DNA of 64,000 nucleotides from Streptomyces sp. NBC_01294 (GCF_035917235.1 NZ_CP108423.1:1178001-1242000); one strand, 5' to 3'. Counted from the stretch's first letter, positions 50,226-59,283 are shown. A program made the numbers and translations. The notes: a model not told the origin generated them from the letters alone.

Positions 50226-51251
50226 CTAAAGCCAGTTCTTGACGGTTTCGATCAGGCGGGCCGGCTCGGGGCCGACGGGGGTGACGTTGAGCATGGTGAC
50301 GCCCGCCTCGCGGAAGGCCTCGACACGCTCGCGCACGTAGCCCTCGGGCCCGCACAGCGTCATCAGCTCGCAGAACTCGTCCGGGACGGCGGCCGCGGCG
50401 TCGCGCTTGCGCCCGGAGAGGTAGAGGTCCTGGATCTTCCGGGCCTCCTCCTCGTAGCCGTAGGCCACGGCGAGGTCGTTGTAGAAGTTCTTGCCGACGG
50501 CGCCCATGCCGCCGACGTACAGCGCGATCTGCGGGCGCGCCAGGTCCCGTACGGCCGCCGCGTCGTCACCGATGGCCAGCAGGCCGCCCGCGACGGTCTG
50601 CAGCGGGCCGAGTTCCGGCGCGCGCTTCGCCGCGCCCTCGGCGAGCGGGCCGCCCCACACCGCGTGGGCCTTCTCCGGGATGAAGAGGGTCGGCAGCCAG
50701 CCGTCGGCGATCTCGGCGGTCATCCGCACGTTGGCCGGGCCGAGCGAGGCGATGTACACGGGGATCCCGGGGCGGACCGGCCGGGTGAGGATCTTCAGCG
50801 GCTTGCCGTGCCGGCCGCCCTTCTCGGGCGGCAGCGGCATGTCGGTGATGCCGTGGTGGTCGATCGTCTCGCGGCGCCAGATGCGGCGGCACAGCTCGAC
50901 CGTCTCGCGGGTCCGGCCGAGCGGCTTGTCGTACGGCATCCCGTGCCAGCCCTCGACGACCTGCGGGCCGGAGGCGCCGAGGCCGAGCATCGCCCGGCCG
51001 CCCGAGAGCGCGTCCAGGCCGGCGGCGGTCTGGGCGATGAGGCCGGGGGTGCGCGAGTAGACGTTGAGGATCGCCGAGCCGATCTTCAGCCGCTCGGTGC
51101 GGGCGGCGAGGTAGCCCATGATCGTCGGGGAGTCGAAGCCCCACGCCTCGGCGACCCACACGGCGTCGAGCCCGGCCGACTCCAGCGCCGCCGCCTCGTC
51201 GGCGGCCCGGCGCGGGTCCCCGGCGTAGTCGAGCATCATCGACAGTTCCAT
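50226..51251 (-). CDS. LLM-class F420-dependent oxidoreductase
   Basis: A 341-residue TIM-barrel luciferase-like enzyme: 'GLDAVWVAEAWGFDSPTIMGYLA', 'LKIGSAILNVYSRTPGLIAQTAAGLD' and 'MLGLGASGPQVVEGWHG' are typical of F420-binding members. In mycobacterial lipid and steroid pathways such enzymes reduce or oxidise cofactor-linked ketones or alcohols. The ATG shares a base with the CoA-transferase stop (TGATG). Its position between a CoA-transferase and an acyl-CoA dehydrogenase points to a role in the same degradation route. Confidence 0.9.
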   Translation of the reverse strand: MELSMMLDYAGDPRRAADEAAALESAGLDAVWVAEAWGFDSPTIMGYLAARTERLKIGSAILNVYSRTPGLIAQTAAGLDALSGGRAMLGLGASGPQVVEGWHGMPYDKPLGRTRETVELCRRIWRRETIDHHGITDMPLPPEKGGRHGKPLKILTRPVRPGIPVYIASLGPANVRMTAEIADGWLPTLFIPEKAHAVWGGPLAEGAAKRAPELGPLQTVAGGLLAIGDDAAAVRDLARPQIALYVGGMGAVGKNFYNDLAVAYGYEEEARKIQDLYLSGRKRDAAAAVPDEFCELMTLCGPEGYVRERVEAFREAGVTMLNVTPVGPEPARLIETVKNWL

Positions 51252-52405
51252 CAGCTCTCCTCGGGGAGCAGGGACGGCACGTCCCAGTCGGCGGCCACGG
51301 ACCCGGTGTGCGCGCCCGGTCGGGCCGGGCCGCCGGTGACGGCGACCGGGGTCGCCGAGAACCGCGGCGCGGGGGCGGGCTGGACGATCCCGCCGAATTC
51401 GGTGAAGGTCCCGCGGGCGGCGAGGTGCGGGTGGTCCGGGGCCTCGCGCAGCGAGAGCACGGGCGCCACGCAGGCGTCGCTCCCCTCGAAGACCGCCGTC
51501 CACTCCTCGCGCGTACGGGTCTTGAACCGGGCGGCGACGGCCTCGCGCAGCTCGCCCCAGCGGGCGAGGTCCTTGCGGGCCGGGGCCTGGTCCTCGATGC
51601 CGAGGAGCTCCACGAAGGTGTCGTAGAACTGCTGCTCCAGCGCGCCGACCGCCATGTACCGGCCGTCGGAGGTCTCGTAGGTGCCGTAGAAGGGGCAGCC
51701 GCCGTCAAGGAGGTTGGCGCCGCGGCGGTCCTGCCAGCCGCCCGCCGCCATCATTCCGTGGATCATGGCGGTGAGGTGGGCGGTGCCGTCCACGATGGCC
51801 GCGTCGACGACCTGGCCGGCGCCTTCGGGGGTACGGGCGTGCTGGAGGGCGGCGAGGACCCCGACGACCAGGTAGAGCGAGCCGCCCGCGTAGTCCCCGA
51901 CCAGGTTGGCGGGGACGGCCGGGGGCCCGCCCGGGTCGCCGATCATGCCCAGCGCCCCGGTGACGGCGATGTACGCGATGTCGTGCCCGGCGGTCTGCGC
52001 GAGCGGGCCCTCCTGGCCCCAGCCGGTCATCCGCCCGTAGACGAGCTTCGGGTTGCGGGCGTGGCACGCGGCCGGGCCGACGCCGAGCCGCTCGGCGACC
52101 CCGGGCCGGAAGCCCTCGATCAGGATGTCGGCGCGCTCGACCAGGTCGAGGACGCGGGCGGGGCCGTCGGCGGACTTGAGGTCGATCAGGACGGAGCGCT
52201 TGCCGCGGTTGGTGAGGTCGTAGGCGGGGTTGACGGCGAGGCCGCCCCCGCCCGGCCGGTCGACGCGCACGACGTCCGCGCCGAGGTCGGCGAGGAGCAT
52301 GGCGGCGAACGGTCCCGGGCCGATGCCCGCCAGCTCGACGACGCGCACTCCGGCGAGCGGGCCGTTCCCGCCCGCGTACCCGCTTCCGTTCCCTGTCACT
52401 GCCAT
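51251..52405 (-). CDS. CaiB/BaiF-type CoA-transferase / alpha-methylacyl-CoA racemase family
   Basis: A 384-residue class III CoA-transferase family protein. The family Asp lies in 'NLVGDYAGGSLYLV'; 'GIGPGPFAAMLLADLGADVVRVDRP' is the N-terminal signature shared with alpha-methylacyl-CoA racemases, which it resembles most. Racemase activity would let 2-methyl-branched acyl chains enter beta-oxidation. First gene of the operon; GGGGGCTCG precedes the ATG. Confidence 0.9.
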   Translation of the reverse strand: MAVTGNGSGYAGGNGPLAGVRVVELAGIGPGPFAAMLLADLGADVVRVDRPGGGGLAVNPAYDLTNRGKRSVLIDLKSADGPARVLDLVERADILIEGFRPGVAERLGVGPAACHARNPKLVYGRMTGWGQEGPLAQTAGHDIAYIAVTGALGMIGDPGGPPAVPANLVGDYAGGSLYLVVGVLAALQHARTPEGAGQVVDAAIVDGTAHLTAMIHGMMAAGGWQDRRGANLLDGGCPFYGTYETSDGRYMAVGALEQQFYDTFVELLGIEDQAPARKDLARWGELREAVAARFKTRTREEWTAVFEGSDACVAPVLSLREAPDHPHLAARGTFTEFGGIVQPAPAPRFSATPVAVTGGPARPGAHTGSVAADWDVPSLLPEES

Positions 52406-52499
52406 CGAGCCCCCAGCATCTGTAGCCGCACGGTGTGACACAACTGATGTAACACCGGCGATGCTAGGAACGCGTTCCACTCAGCACAAGAGCAAGCGC

Positions 52500-52892
52500 T
52501 TAGCCATTTGCCCGGATCCGGTCGTCCAGCTCCCTGACGTGCCGCTTGAGGGCCACGGTGCGGTAGCTCTCCTCCACCCATTCGCACAGCACCTGCGCGG
52601 AGGGCGCCCCCTTCTCCCCCAGCGGGACGGACACCCAGCCGGACCGGCCGAGGCCGTATCCGGTGGGCTCCGCTCCGGGCGCGGTCATCGCGTGCCCGTG
52701 CAGCGCCTCGTCCTTGAGCTTGACGGACAGGCCGGGCGGCTCGGGCCCGTCGGCGTTCCCCAGGAAGACGAAGATCTTCTTGTTCACCTTCATCACACAG
52801 TCCTCGGGACCCCACGGATGGTCCTCCACGACCTCCGGAAGCCCGAGGGCGAACTCCCGTACCGCCTCCCACTTGCGCACTCCGGACTTCAT
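52500..52892 (-). CDS. MmcQ/YjbR family protein
   Basis: A 130-residue alpha/beta protein of the YjbR (CyaY-like double-wing) family: 'ALGLPEVVEDHPWGPEDCVMKVNKKIFVFL' and 'GRSGWVSVPLG' are typical. DNA binding has been proposed for the family but function is unproven. GGGAGGCG precedes the ATG. It is 94 bp upstream of the CoA-transferase gene on the same strand and divergent from the PKD protein gene. Confidence 0.85.
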   Translation of the reverse strand: MKSGVRKWEAVREFALGLPEVVEDHPWGPEDCVMKVNKKIFVFLGNADGPEPPGLSVKLKDEALHGHAMTAPGAEPTGYGLGRSGWVSVPLGEKGAPSAQVLCEWVEESYRTVALKRHVRELDDRIRANG

Positions 52893-53026
52893 CAGCGCCT
52901 CCCGTCGGCGTCGGTCGTCAGCCCACGCTAACGGAGCCCGCCCGGACATTCGGGGCAACACCGCACCAGGTGGGCGGGACACCTCCGGCACCCGGAAGAC
53001 AGTGCCGCCCGGCACCGAAATCCCGG

Positions 53027-53071
53027 TGATCAAACGTTCGAAGTCTGTGTACTCTGAGCGAGCTTTCGAAC
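53027..53071 (+). promoter_or_regulatory. Possible promoter with inverted GTTCGAA/TTCGAAC sites
   Basis: TGATCA (53027-53032) and TACTCT (53050-53055) are spaced by 17 bp and could be weak -35/-10 elements. GTTCGAA (53036-53042) and TTCGAAC (53065-53071) form an inverted pair across the putative -10. The stretch is AT-richer than its surroundings and lies just before the PKD protein gene. Confidence 0.35.
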
Positions 53072-53104
53072 TCGTTCAAGCCTTAACAGAAAATGGGGGG
53101 GCCG

Positions 53105-54763
53105 GTGCGCAATCGCCGACTCATAGCTTCCGCTGCCGTCATCGCGGCCGGCGTAGGTCTCGTACCGGGCATGGCCCAGGCCGCCGATCCGGCCAAGCCC
53201 GACGCACAGGGACTGAGCGCTCCGGACGCAGACCTGGGCAAGGCCGCGGCGTCGAACTTCAGCACCTTCACCAGCGCCGCCGAGCGCACGGTCCGGACCG
53301 CGCCGGCCGGCAAGGACAAGGCCGCGGCGCAGGGGACCGCCGCCTCGGAGCCGACGGTCGGCCTGAGCGCCAAGGGGACCAGCGCCCGCGGGATCAGCCT
53401 GGACCTGGCCGTCGCCATCGACCCGGACGCCCAGATCACGGCGTTCATCGAATGGGGCGACGGCAGCAACGACGTCTTCGACACCTACGGACCCACCAAC
53501 CAGACCGTGGCCCACTCCTACTCGGAGATCGGCTCCTACACGATCAAGGTCACCCTCAAGGACGCTTCGGGCGACCGCGGCATCAACACCCTCGACGTCG
53601 TCACGCCGGGCTCCGACTTCACGCCGTACAAGCCCACCCGCCTCCTGGACACCCGTCTCGGCACGGGTGGTCCGAAGGCCAAGGTCCCCGCGTACGGCAC
53701 CACCCGGGTGAAGATCTCCGGCAACGGCGACATTCCCGCCGGGGTCACGGCCGTGGTGCTCAACGTCACCGCGACCAACACCACCAGCGGCGGTCACGTC
53801 ACGGTCTGGCCCGAGGGCAGCGAGCGTCCGATCACGTCGAACGTCAACTTCGCCAAGGGGCAGACCGTCCCGAACCTGGTGATCGTGCCGGTCAACAAGA
53901 ACGGCTACGTCAGCCTTTACAACGGCGGCTGGGAGTCGGTCGACCTGATCGCCGACGTCTCCGGCTACTTCACCCGGACCACGTCCAGCGGCTACACCCC
54001 GCTGGAGCCGTCGCGCTTCGTCGACACCCGCAACGGCACCGGCACCGCCCCGGGCCAGGTCCGCGGGCAGACCACGTTCGGCGCCAAGTTCACCGGCAGG
54101 AACGGCATCCCGGACGACGCCACGGCGGTCGCGCTGAACGTGACCGTGACCAACCCGCGCGAGGACGGCCACCTGACCGTCTTCCCGAGCGGGGGCGCGG
54201 TTCCGATCACGTCCAACGTGAACTTCCGCGCCGGCCAGACGGTCGCCAACTCGGTGATCGTGCCGGTCGGCCCCGACGGCTCGGTCAACTTCCGCAACGG
54301 CGCCTGGAACGGCACCGACGTCATCGTCGACGTCGTCGGCTACTACCGCGTCGGCAGCCGGGGCGCCTATCTGCCCTTCGTCCCGGAGCGTCTGCTCGAC
54401 ACCCGTGACAGCTCGGACTGGGCGTGGGGCCCGCTGGGGGGCCAGGGCTACATCTACATGCCGCTGTCCACCAAGACCCCCACCAACACGGCCTACGTGC
54501 TGAACACCACGGTCACCAACACCCGTGGCGAGGGGTACCTCACGGTCTCCCCGGACCCGAACACGCTGAGCGCCTACCAGGGCGGCTGGGACACCTGGCC
54601 CACCCCGCCCAACTCCTCCAACCTGAACTGGAAGCGGTCCGAGACCGTCCCGAACCTGGTCCAGGCCGGCATGGGCAACAACGGCATCGTCGACTTCTGG
54701 AACCGCGGCTGGGACGACATCGACCTCGTGGTCGACATCTTCGGCGGCTACCAGACGAACTGA
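53105..54763 (+). CDS. Secreted PKD-domain surface protein with three LLDTR-type repeats
   Basis: About 552 residues. Signal peptide ends near 'GMAQAADP'. A PKD domain (about 85-165: 'ITAFIEWGDGSNDVFDTYGP', 'AHSYSEIGSYTIKVTL') is followed by three beta-rich repeats of 115-125 residues, each opening with 'P.R..DTR' (PTRLLDTR, PSRFVDTR, PERLLDTR) and ending with 'DLIADVSGYF', 'DVIVDVVGYY', 'DLVVDIFGGY'. No cell-wall anchor or transmembrane tail, so it is probably released. GTG start assumed after a GGGGGG run; ATG four codons earlier is possible. Confidence 0.85.
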   Translation: MRNRRLIASAAVIAAGVGLVPGMAQAADPAKPDAQGLSAPDADLGKAAASNFSTFTSAAERTVRTAPAGKDKAAAQGTAASEPTVGLSAKGTSARGISLDLAVAIDPDAQITAFIEWGDGSNDVFDTYGPTNQTVAHSYSEIGSYTIKVTLKDASGDRGINTLDVVTPGSDFTPYKPTRLLDTRLGTGGPKAKVPAYGTTRVKISGNGDIPAGVTAVVLNVTATNTTSGGHVTVWPEGSERPITSNVNFAKGQTVPNLVIVPVNKNGYVSLYNGGWESVDLIADVSGYFTRTTSSGYTPLEPSRFVDTRNGTGTAPGQVRGQTTFGAKFTGRNGIPDDATAVALNVTVTNPREDGHLTVFPSGGAVPITSNVNFRAGQTVANSVIVPVGPDGSVNFRNGAWNGTDVIVDVVGYYRVGSRGAYLPFVPERLLDTRDSSDWAWGPLGGQGYIYMPLSTKTPTNTAYVLNTTVTNTRGEGYLTVSPDPNTLSAYQGGWDTWPTPPNSSNLNWKRSETVPNLVQAGMGNNGIVDFWNRGWDDIDLVVDIFGGYQTN

Positions 54764-54786
54764 TCCGCCGGCAGGTGTGAACGACA

Positions 54787-54825
54787 GCGCCCCGGGAACG
54801 GCCGTCCAGGCCGTCCCCGGGGCGC
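54787..54825 (+). terminator. Terminator after the PKD protein gene
   Basis: 17-bp stem with one mismatch (54787-54803 with 54809-54825) and a 5-nt loop, 23 bp after the stop codon. Confidence 0.85.
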
Positions 54826-54919
54826 GGCCCGTTCGCCACCGGACAGACGGCACCTGGGTGCGCGGGCGGTGCGGACCCGCGCTAGCCTCGGCCACCGACA
54901 CCAGCTGGGAGGAGCGGTC

Positions 54920-56155
54920 ATGAACGCAACGGATCGGCAGGACCGGCCCGAACGTGAACCTGCACGGGGACCCGGAGAGGCACCCGAACGGGCCTACGAC
55001 GTCGTGCTCTTCGGCGCGACCGGCTTCGTGGGGGCGCTGACCGCCGAGTACCTGGCCGCGCACGCGCCCGCCGGCTGCCGGTGGGCCCTCGCCGGCCGGG
55101 ACCTCGCGAAGCTGGAGCGGCTGCGCGAGCGGCTGGCCGCCATCGATCCGGCGTGCGCCGGGCTGCCGCTGCTGCGCGCGGACGCCTCCGACCCGGCGGC
55201 GGTGCGCGAGCTGGCCGCGTCCACCCGGGTGGTGGCCACGACGGTGGGTCCGTACATCTGGTACGGGGCGGAGCTCGTGGCCGCCTGCGCCGAGGCGGGC
55301 ACCGACTACGTGGACCTCACCGGCGAGCCGGAGTTCGTGGACCGGATGTACGTCGAGCACGACGCGCGGGCCCGCGAGACCGGGGCGCGGATCGTGCACG
55401 CCTGCGGCTTCGACTCGATCCCGGCCGACCTCGGCGCGTACTTCACCGTCCGGCAGCTGCCGGAGGGGGTCCCGCTGACGGTCGACGGGTTCATGCGGTC
55501 CAACGCCTTCTTCTCCGGCGGGACCCTGAGCTCGGCACTGACCGCGCTGTCCCGCGGCCCCCAGACCCTGGCGGCCGCACGCGCCCGCCGGCTGCACGAG
55601 CCCCGGCTGCTGGGGCGGCGGGCGCGCGGGCCGGTGGGGGCGCCGCGGTTCAGCCGGGAGACGGGCACCTGGGCGCTGCCGCTGCCCTCCCTGGACCCGA
55701 AGATCGTGGCCCGGTCGGCGGCCGCGCTGGAGCGCTACGGCCCGGACTTCCGCTACCGGCACTACGCCTCCGTCAAGCACCTCCCGGTCGCGGTGGGCGG
55801 TACGGCGGCGCTGGGCGCGACGGTGGCCCTGGCCCAGGTGCCGCCGGCCCGGCGGTGGCTGATGAACCGCTGGGAGCCGGGCAGCGGGCCGGACGCGGAA
55901 CGCCGCGCGCGCAGCTGGTTCACCGTGCGGTTCGTCGGCGAGGGCGGCGGCCGGCGCGTGCTCACCGAGGTGTCGGGCGGCGACCCGGGCTACGGGGAGA
56001 CGGCGAAGATGCTGGCGCATGCGGCGCTATGCCTGGCCCACGACGCCCTGCCGGAGGCCGCCGGACAGCTGACGACGGCCGTGGCCATGGGCGACGCGCT
56101 GATCGACCGCCTGCAGAAGGCGGGGATCACCTTCCGGGTGGCGGACGTCCGCTGA
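54920..56155 (+). CDS. Saccharopine dehydrogenase-like (trans-acting enoyl reductase family)
   Basis: A 411-residue protein with N-terminal Rossmann fold ('VVLFGATGFVGALTAEYLA', near 28) and the 'TTVGPYIWYGAELVAACAEAGTDYVDLTGEPEF' and 'HACGFDSIPADLGAYF' segments that mark the saccharopine dehydrogenase-like family including mycobacterial trans-acting enoyl reductases. A role in lipid or polyketide reduction is possible; lysine metabolism is unlikely. GGGAGGAGC precedes the ATG. It converges with the endonuclease V gene. Confidence 0.88.
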   Translation: MNATDRQDRPEREPARGPGEAPERAYDVVLFGATGFVGALTAEYLAAHAPAGCRWALAGRDLAKLERLRERLAAIDPACAGLPLLRADASDPAAVRELAASTRVVATTVGPYIWYGAELVAACAEAGTDYVDLTGEPEFVDRMYVEHDARARETGARIVHACGFDSIPADLGAYFTVRQLPEGVPLTVDGFMRSNAFFSGGTLSSALTALSRGPQTLAAARARRLHEPRLLGRRARGPVGAPRFSRETGTWALPLPSLDPKIVARSAAALERYGPDFRYRHYASVKHLPVAVGGTAALGATVALAQVPPARRWLMNRWEPGSGPDAERRARSWFTVRFVGEGGGRRVLTEVSGGDPGYGETAKMLAHAALCLAHDALPEAAGQLTTAVAMGDALIDRLQKAGITFRVADVR

Positions 56156-56170
56156 CGGTCCGCCACCGGC

Positions 56171-56848
56171 TCACGAGGCCTCCCGCAGCGCCATCCGGCA
56201 CAGGGAGTCGGCGTGGCGGGTGGTCTCGGGGATCCGGAAGCTCGGGCTCAGGGCCAGGGCGTGGGCGCACGCATTGTCCAGGGAGACCCGGTGCCCGACG
56301 GAGACGTAGACCGGCTTGATCCCGTCCTGCGTCCGCAGCGCCCGCCCGACCTCGGCGCCGTCGGCCGCGCGCAGCGCGGAGGCGTCGCCGCGCCGGGCGC
56401 CCGGCTCCTCGTAGGTGAAGGTGAACGGGTTCTTCGCGACGCCGATGGCCGGGAGTCCGGTGACCACGCCGAGGTGGCAGGCGAGGCCGAAGCCGCGGGG
56501 GTGCGCCAGGCCGTAGCCGTCGCAGACGACGAGGCCGGGCTCGGTGGTCAGGGCGTCGAGGGCGGCCAGTACGGTCGGCAGCTCGCGGAAGGCGAGCAGC
56601 CCGGGCACGTAGGGGAAGCTGACGTGCCCGACGGCGGTGGCCTCCTCGACGACCTCCAGGGTGGCGGCGTCGAGCACCACGGCCGCGGCGGCGACCAGGT
56701 CGCGGGCGTCGTCATAGGCGACGTCCACTCCCGCGACGAGACCGCGGCCGGGTGGGGGGCCGGGCTGGGTGAGCACGACCTGATGGCGTAGTTCGTCCTG
56801 TATCGCCCGGGCCTCGGCCTCGTCGGCGGGGGTCTGCACACTCGTCAT
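56171..56848 (-). CDS. nfi: Endonuclease V (deoxyinosine 3' endonuclease)
   Basis: A 225-residue repair nuclease acting on deoxyinosine in DNA. Metal-binding Asp in 'VAGVDVAYD' (near 43), 'PYVPGLLAFRE' (wedge-type PY.PG segment and Glu), 'VVCDGYGLAHPRGFGLACHLGV' (Asp near 111) and 'KPVYVSVGHRVSL' are all family signatures. ATG chosen at the family start. It starts 27 bp from the divergent YciI gene, so both promoters overlap. Confidence 0.93.
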   Translation of the reverse strand: MTSVQTPADEAEARAIQDELRHQVVLTQPGPPPGRGLVAGVDVAYDDARDLVAAAAVVLDAATLEVVEEATAVGHVSFPYVPGLLAFRELPTVLAALDALTTEPGLVVCDGYGLAHPRGFGLACHLGVVTGLPAIGVAKNPFTFTYEEPGARRGDASALRAADGAEVGRALRTQDGIKPVYVSVGHRVSLDNACAHALALSPSFRIPETTRHADSLCRMALREAS

Positions 56849-56875
56849 GATGGTGCGAACAGTAGCCTGGCGATC

Positions 56876-57175
56876 ATGTTCGTCATGGAGCTCACCTACA
56901 CCGCGCCCGTCGAAGCCGTCGAGGACGAGATAGACGCCCACATCGCCTGGCTGGACGGCTACTACGCCTCCGGCGTGTTCCTCGCGTCGGGACGCAAGGT
57001 CCCGCGCGACGGTGGCGTCATCCTGGCGGGCGGGGTGTCCCGGGCCGAGGTCGAGAGGATCGCGGCCGAGGACCCCTTCACGGTGGCGGGCGTCTGCAGT
57101 TACCGCATCACCGAGTTCATCGCCACGAAGACCTCGGCGGACCTGTCGACGGTGCGGGAGAACCCGGCGGTGTAG
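56876..57175 (+). CDS. YciI family protein
   Basis: A 99-residue dimeric ferredoxin-like protein: 'MELTYTAPVEAVEDEIDAHIAWLDGYYASGVFLASG', including the conserved His of the pair usually involved in catalysis, and 'DPFTVAGVCSYRITEF'. YciI proteins are linked to dehalogenase or hydrolase-type chemistry on small molecules, but most have no known substrate. Divergent from nfi. The following 87 bp contain short GGAGCAG-like repeats but no gene. Confidence 0.88.
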   Translation: MFVMELTYTAPVEAVEDEIDAHIAWLDGYYASGVFLASGRKVPRDGGVILAGGVSRAEVERIAAEDPFTVAGVCSYRITEFIATKTSADLSTVRENPAV

Positions 57176-57262
57176 CGGCGTGGGTGGAGCAGCCGGAGCA
57201 GACGGAGTAGGCGGAGTGCGCGGAGCAGGCGCGGTGGGCGGCGTGGGCGGGTGCGCCCCGGC

Positions 57263-58354
57263 TCAGCCGAGGTGCTCCAGCCGGGCCACGCGCCCCTTCT
57301 CCCCCGACGCCCAGCACCCCGTGTCCGGCGCGCAGTCGACGGTGTCGAACGAACCCGCCTCCAGCGCGCGCCAGCTGCGGCCCCCGTCCGTGGTCAGGTC
57401 CGTGCCCGTCGGCCCCACCGCGAGGGCCGTTCCCCGGCTGTACGGGTACCAGGCCGCGCCCGAGCGGTAGGCCGGCGGCGGGGTCTGCGCCTGGCGCCAG
57501 GTGCGTCCCCCGTCGGCGGAGACGGCGGCGGCCTGCGGGGAGGCCTGTCCGGTGCGGTAGTCGCCGCCGACCGCGAGTCCCCTCGTACGGTCCCGGAAGG
57601 CGAGGGCGAAGACGCCGCGCGCCGGGTCGCCCGCCGGAACGGTGGACTCGGCGACCCGCCAGGTCACGCCGCGGTCCGCGGAGTGCAGGACCCGCGCGCT
57701 CGCGCCGCCGCCCGTGGCCAGCCAGACGTCCCGCGGGCCCGCGCTGACCAGGCACTGGCCGCTCGCGGCGAAGCCCGCCTCGCCCGGCAGGGCGTCGGGC
57801 ATGCCCGCGCTCGGCAGGACCCGCCAGTTCCGGCCGCCGTCGTCCGTGGACAGGATGCGGAACCTCCCGTCCACCGGGTCGCTCATCGCCAGTCCGTGCC
57901 GGGCGTCGAAGAAGGTCAGGCAGTCGTAGAAGGCGCGCGGGTCGGGGTTGCGGAAGGTCTCGGTCCAGGTGGCTCCGCCGTCCTCGGTGCGCAGCACCCG
58001 GGAGGCCTCGCCCTCCCCGATGGACAGGGCGACGGCGCGGCGCGCGTCAAAGGCCTCGATGTCGCGCAGTTCCAGCCCCTCCGCGACCGCGCCGGGCGGG
58101 GAGACGTCCTGCCAGCTGCGGCCGCCGTTCAGGGTGCGCAGCACCGTCCCCTTGGAACCGGCCACCCAGGCCGTGGTGCGGCTGACCGCCGCCAGCCCCC
58201 GGAAGCGGGCGTCCTTCCCGGTGTCCTTCAGCGCCCAGCCCGCGCCGCGTAAGCCCTGCGCCGCGGGGTCCCGGCCCGTATCGGCCTGGGCGGGGGCGGC
58301 CACCACGCCCACCAGCAGGGCTGCCGCGCACATGCCAATTCCCAGAAGTCTCAT
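57263..58354 (-). CDS. Secreted beta-propeller protein (BNR/Ycf48-like repeats)
   Basis: A 363-residue protein with a signal peptide ('MRLLGIGMCAAALLVGVVAAPAQA', cleaved after AQA). The mature part contains repeated 'S.DGGRTW' or 'T.DGG..W' BNR boxes ('LNGGRSW', 'EDGGATW', 'DDGGRNW', 'ADRGVTW', 'ADGGRTW', 'TDGGRSW'), giving a six- to seven-bladed propeller. Often annotated as oxidoreductase or sialidase-like, but no catalytic residues could be assigned. The upstream 279 bp to ssgD carry both promoters and no other gene. Confidence 0.85.
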   Translation of the reverse strand: MRLLGIGMCAAALLVGVVAAPAQADTGRDPAAQGLRGAGWALKDTGKDARFRGLAAVSRTTAWVAGSKGTVLRTLNGGRSWQDVSPPGAVAEGLELRDIEAFDARRAVALSIGEGEASRVLRTEDGGATWTETFRNPDPRAFYDCLTFFDARHGLAMSDPVDGRFRILSTDDGGRNWRVLPSAGMPDALPGEAGFAASGQCLVSAGPRDVWLATGGGASARVLHSADRGVTWRVAESTVPAGDPARGVFALAFRDRTRGLAVGGDYRTGQASPQAAAVSADGGRTWRQAQTPPPAYRSGAAWYPYSRGTALAVGPTGTDLTTDGGRSWRALEAGSFDTVDCAPDTGCWASGEKGRVARLEHLG

Positions 58355-58633
58355 GGCGCCGGAAGCTAACGCACCCCGCGAGCGCCGTCCAGAGTGCGTT
58401 GCGCCTGTGGAGTGAGCGGTAACCAGCCCTTCTGAGACCTGTCCGGAACCCGCGGAACCCGGCGATCCTTTACTCCCCCGGTCACTCTGTGCGATCAGAC
58501 GGATCGGTTCCGGCCAATCGGTGACACAGCTCACGCAACCACCCGTGCACGGATGTGCCGTTTCCCGCGTCTATCGGATTGCCGGGCCTCCACCCCACAG
58601 TCCGGCCGCAGATCCGCCGCAAGGGAGTGAGCC

Positions 58634-59050
58634 TTGATCACTGTCATCGAGCAGGCCGCACAGGCCCGTCTGGTCGCCACCGCGCCGAAGGTCGAGACCG
58701 TGCCCGTCACCCTCTGCTACGACCGTGCGGATCCGTTCGCCGTGCGCATGGCCTTCCCCGCCCCGGCGACGCTGGAGGGCGTCGCGGTCTCGTGGACCTT
58801 CTCGCGCGAGCTGCTGGAGTCCGGCCTGGACCGCCCGTCGGGCTGCGGCGACGTGCGCGTGCGCCCGTACGACGGCGACCGGACCACGATCGAGTTCCAC
58901 GCGACGGAGGGCGTCGCGATCGTGCTGATGCTGACGGCCGAGCTGCACCGGTTCCTGGAGCGGGCCGCGACCGTGGTCGCGCCCGGCCTCGAACACCTCT
59001 ACCTCGACATGGACCACAGTCTGGCCGAGCTGATGCGCGACACCTGCTGA
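58634..59050 (+). CDS. ssgD: SsgA-like sporulation/cell division protein, SsgD type
   Basis: A 138-residue SsgA-like protein, a family restricted to sporulating actinomycetes that steers septum and cell-wall synthesis. 'VPVTLCYDRADPFAVRMAF' and 'VSWTFSRELLESGL' are the conserved segments. The TTG start has a strong AAGGGAG site. SsgD, which is linked to lateral wall integrity, is proposed from the position next to an ABC-F gene as recalled for S. coelicolor SCO6722/SCO6720; the sequence alone shows only the family. Its 3' end is repeated downstream. Confidence 0.85.
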   Translation: MITVIEQAAQARLVATAPKVETVPVTLCYDRADPFAVRMAFPAPATLEGVAVSWTFSRELLESGLDRPSGCGDVRVRPYDGDRTTIEFHATEGVAIVLMLTAELHRFLERAATVVAPGLEHLYLDMDHSLAELMRDTC

Positions 59051-59102
59051 TCCGATGCGCGCCGCGCCACCTGCTGAGCCGATGCGCGACACCCGCTGAT
59101 CC
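59032..59102. repeat. Three direct repeats of the ssgD 3' end
   Basis: The last codons of ssgD (GATGCGCGACACCTGCTGA) recur twice right after the gene: 59032-59053, 59054-59080 (with a small insertion) and 59081-59102. It looks like local duplication by slippage. Confidence 0.8.
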
Positions 59103-59121
59103 GCCGCCCGTTATTCGATTG

Positions 59122-59141
59122 CGGGCGGCTCCGGCCGCCCG
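59122..59141 (+). terminator. Short hairpin after ssgD
   Basis: 8-bp stem CGGGCGGC/GCCGCCCG with a TCCG tetraloop, about 70 bp after ssgD and 140 bp before the ABC-F start. It may terminate ssgD or lie in the leader of the ABC-F gene. Confidence 0.5.
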
Positions 59142-59283
59142 TAGCTTCGTAGACGCCCCATCGCCGTCGAAACGGAGCAGGACATTGCTCGTCTGAGGTT
59201 CGAGACACCGACCACCGTCACCATCCGAGTCGTCGGCTGTCTCCCCGCGTTGCACGCACCACTCACGCAACCTGGAGGCCTCC

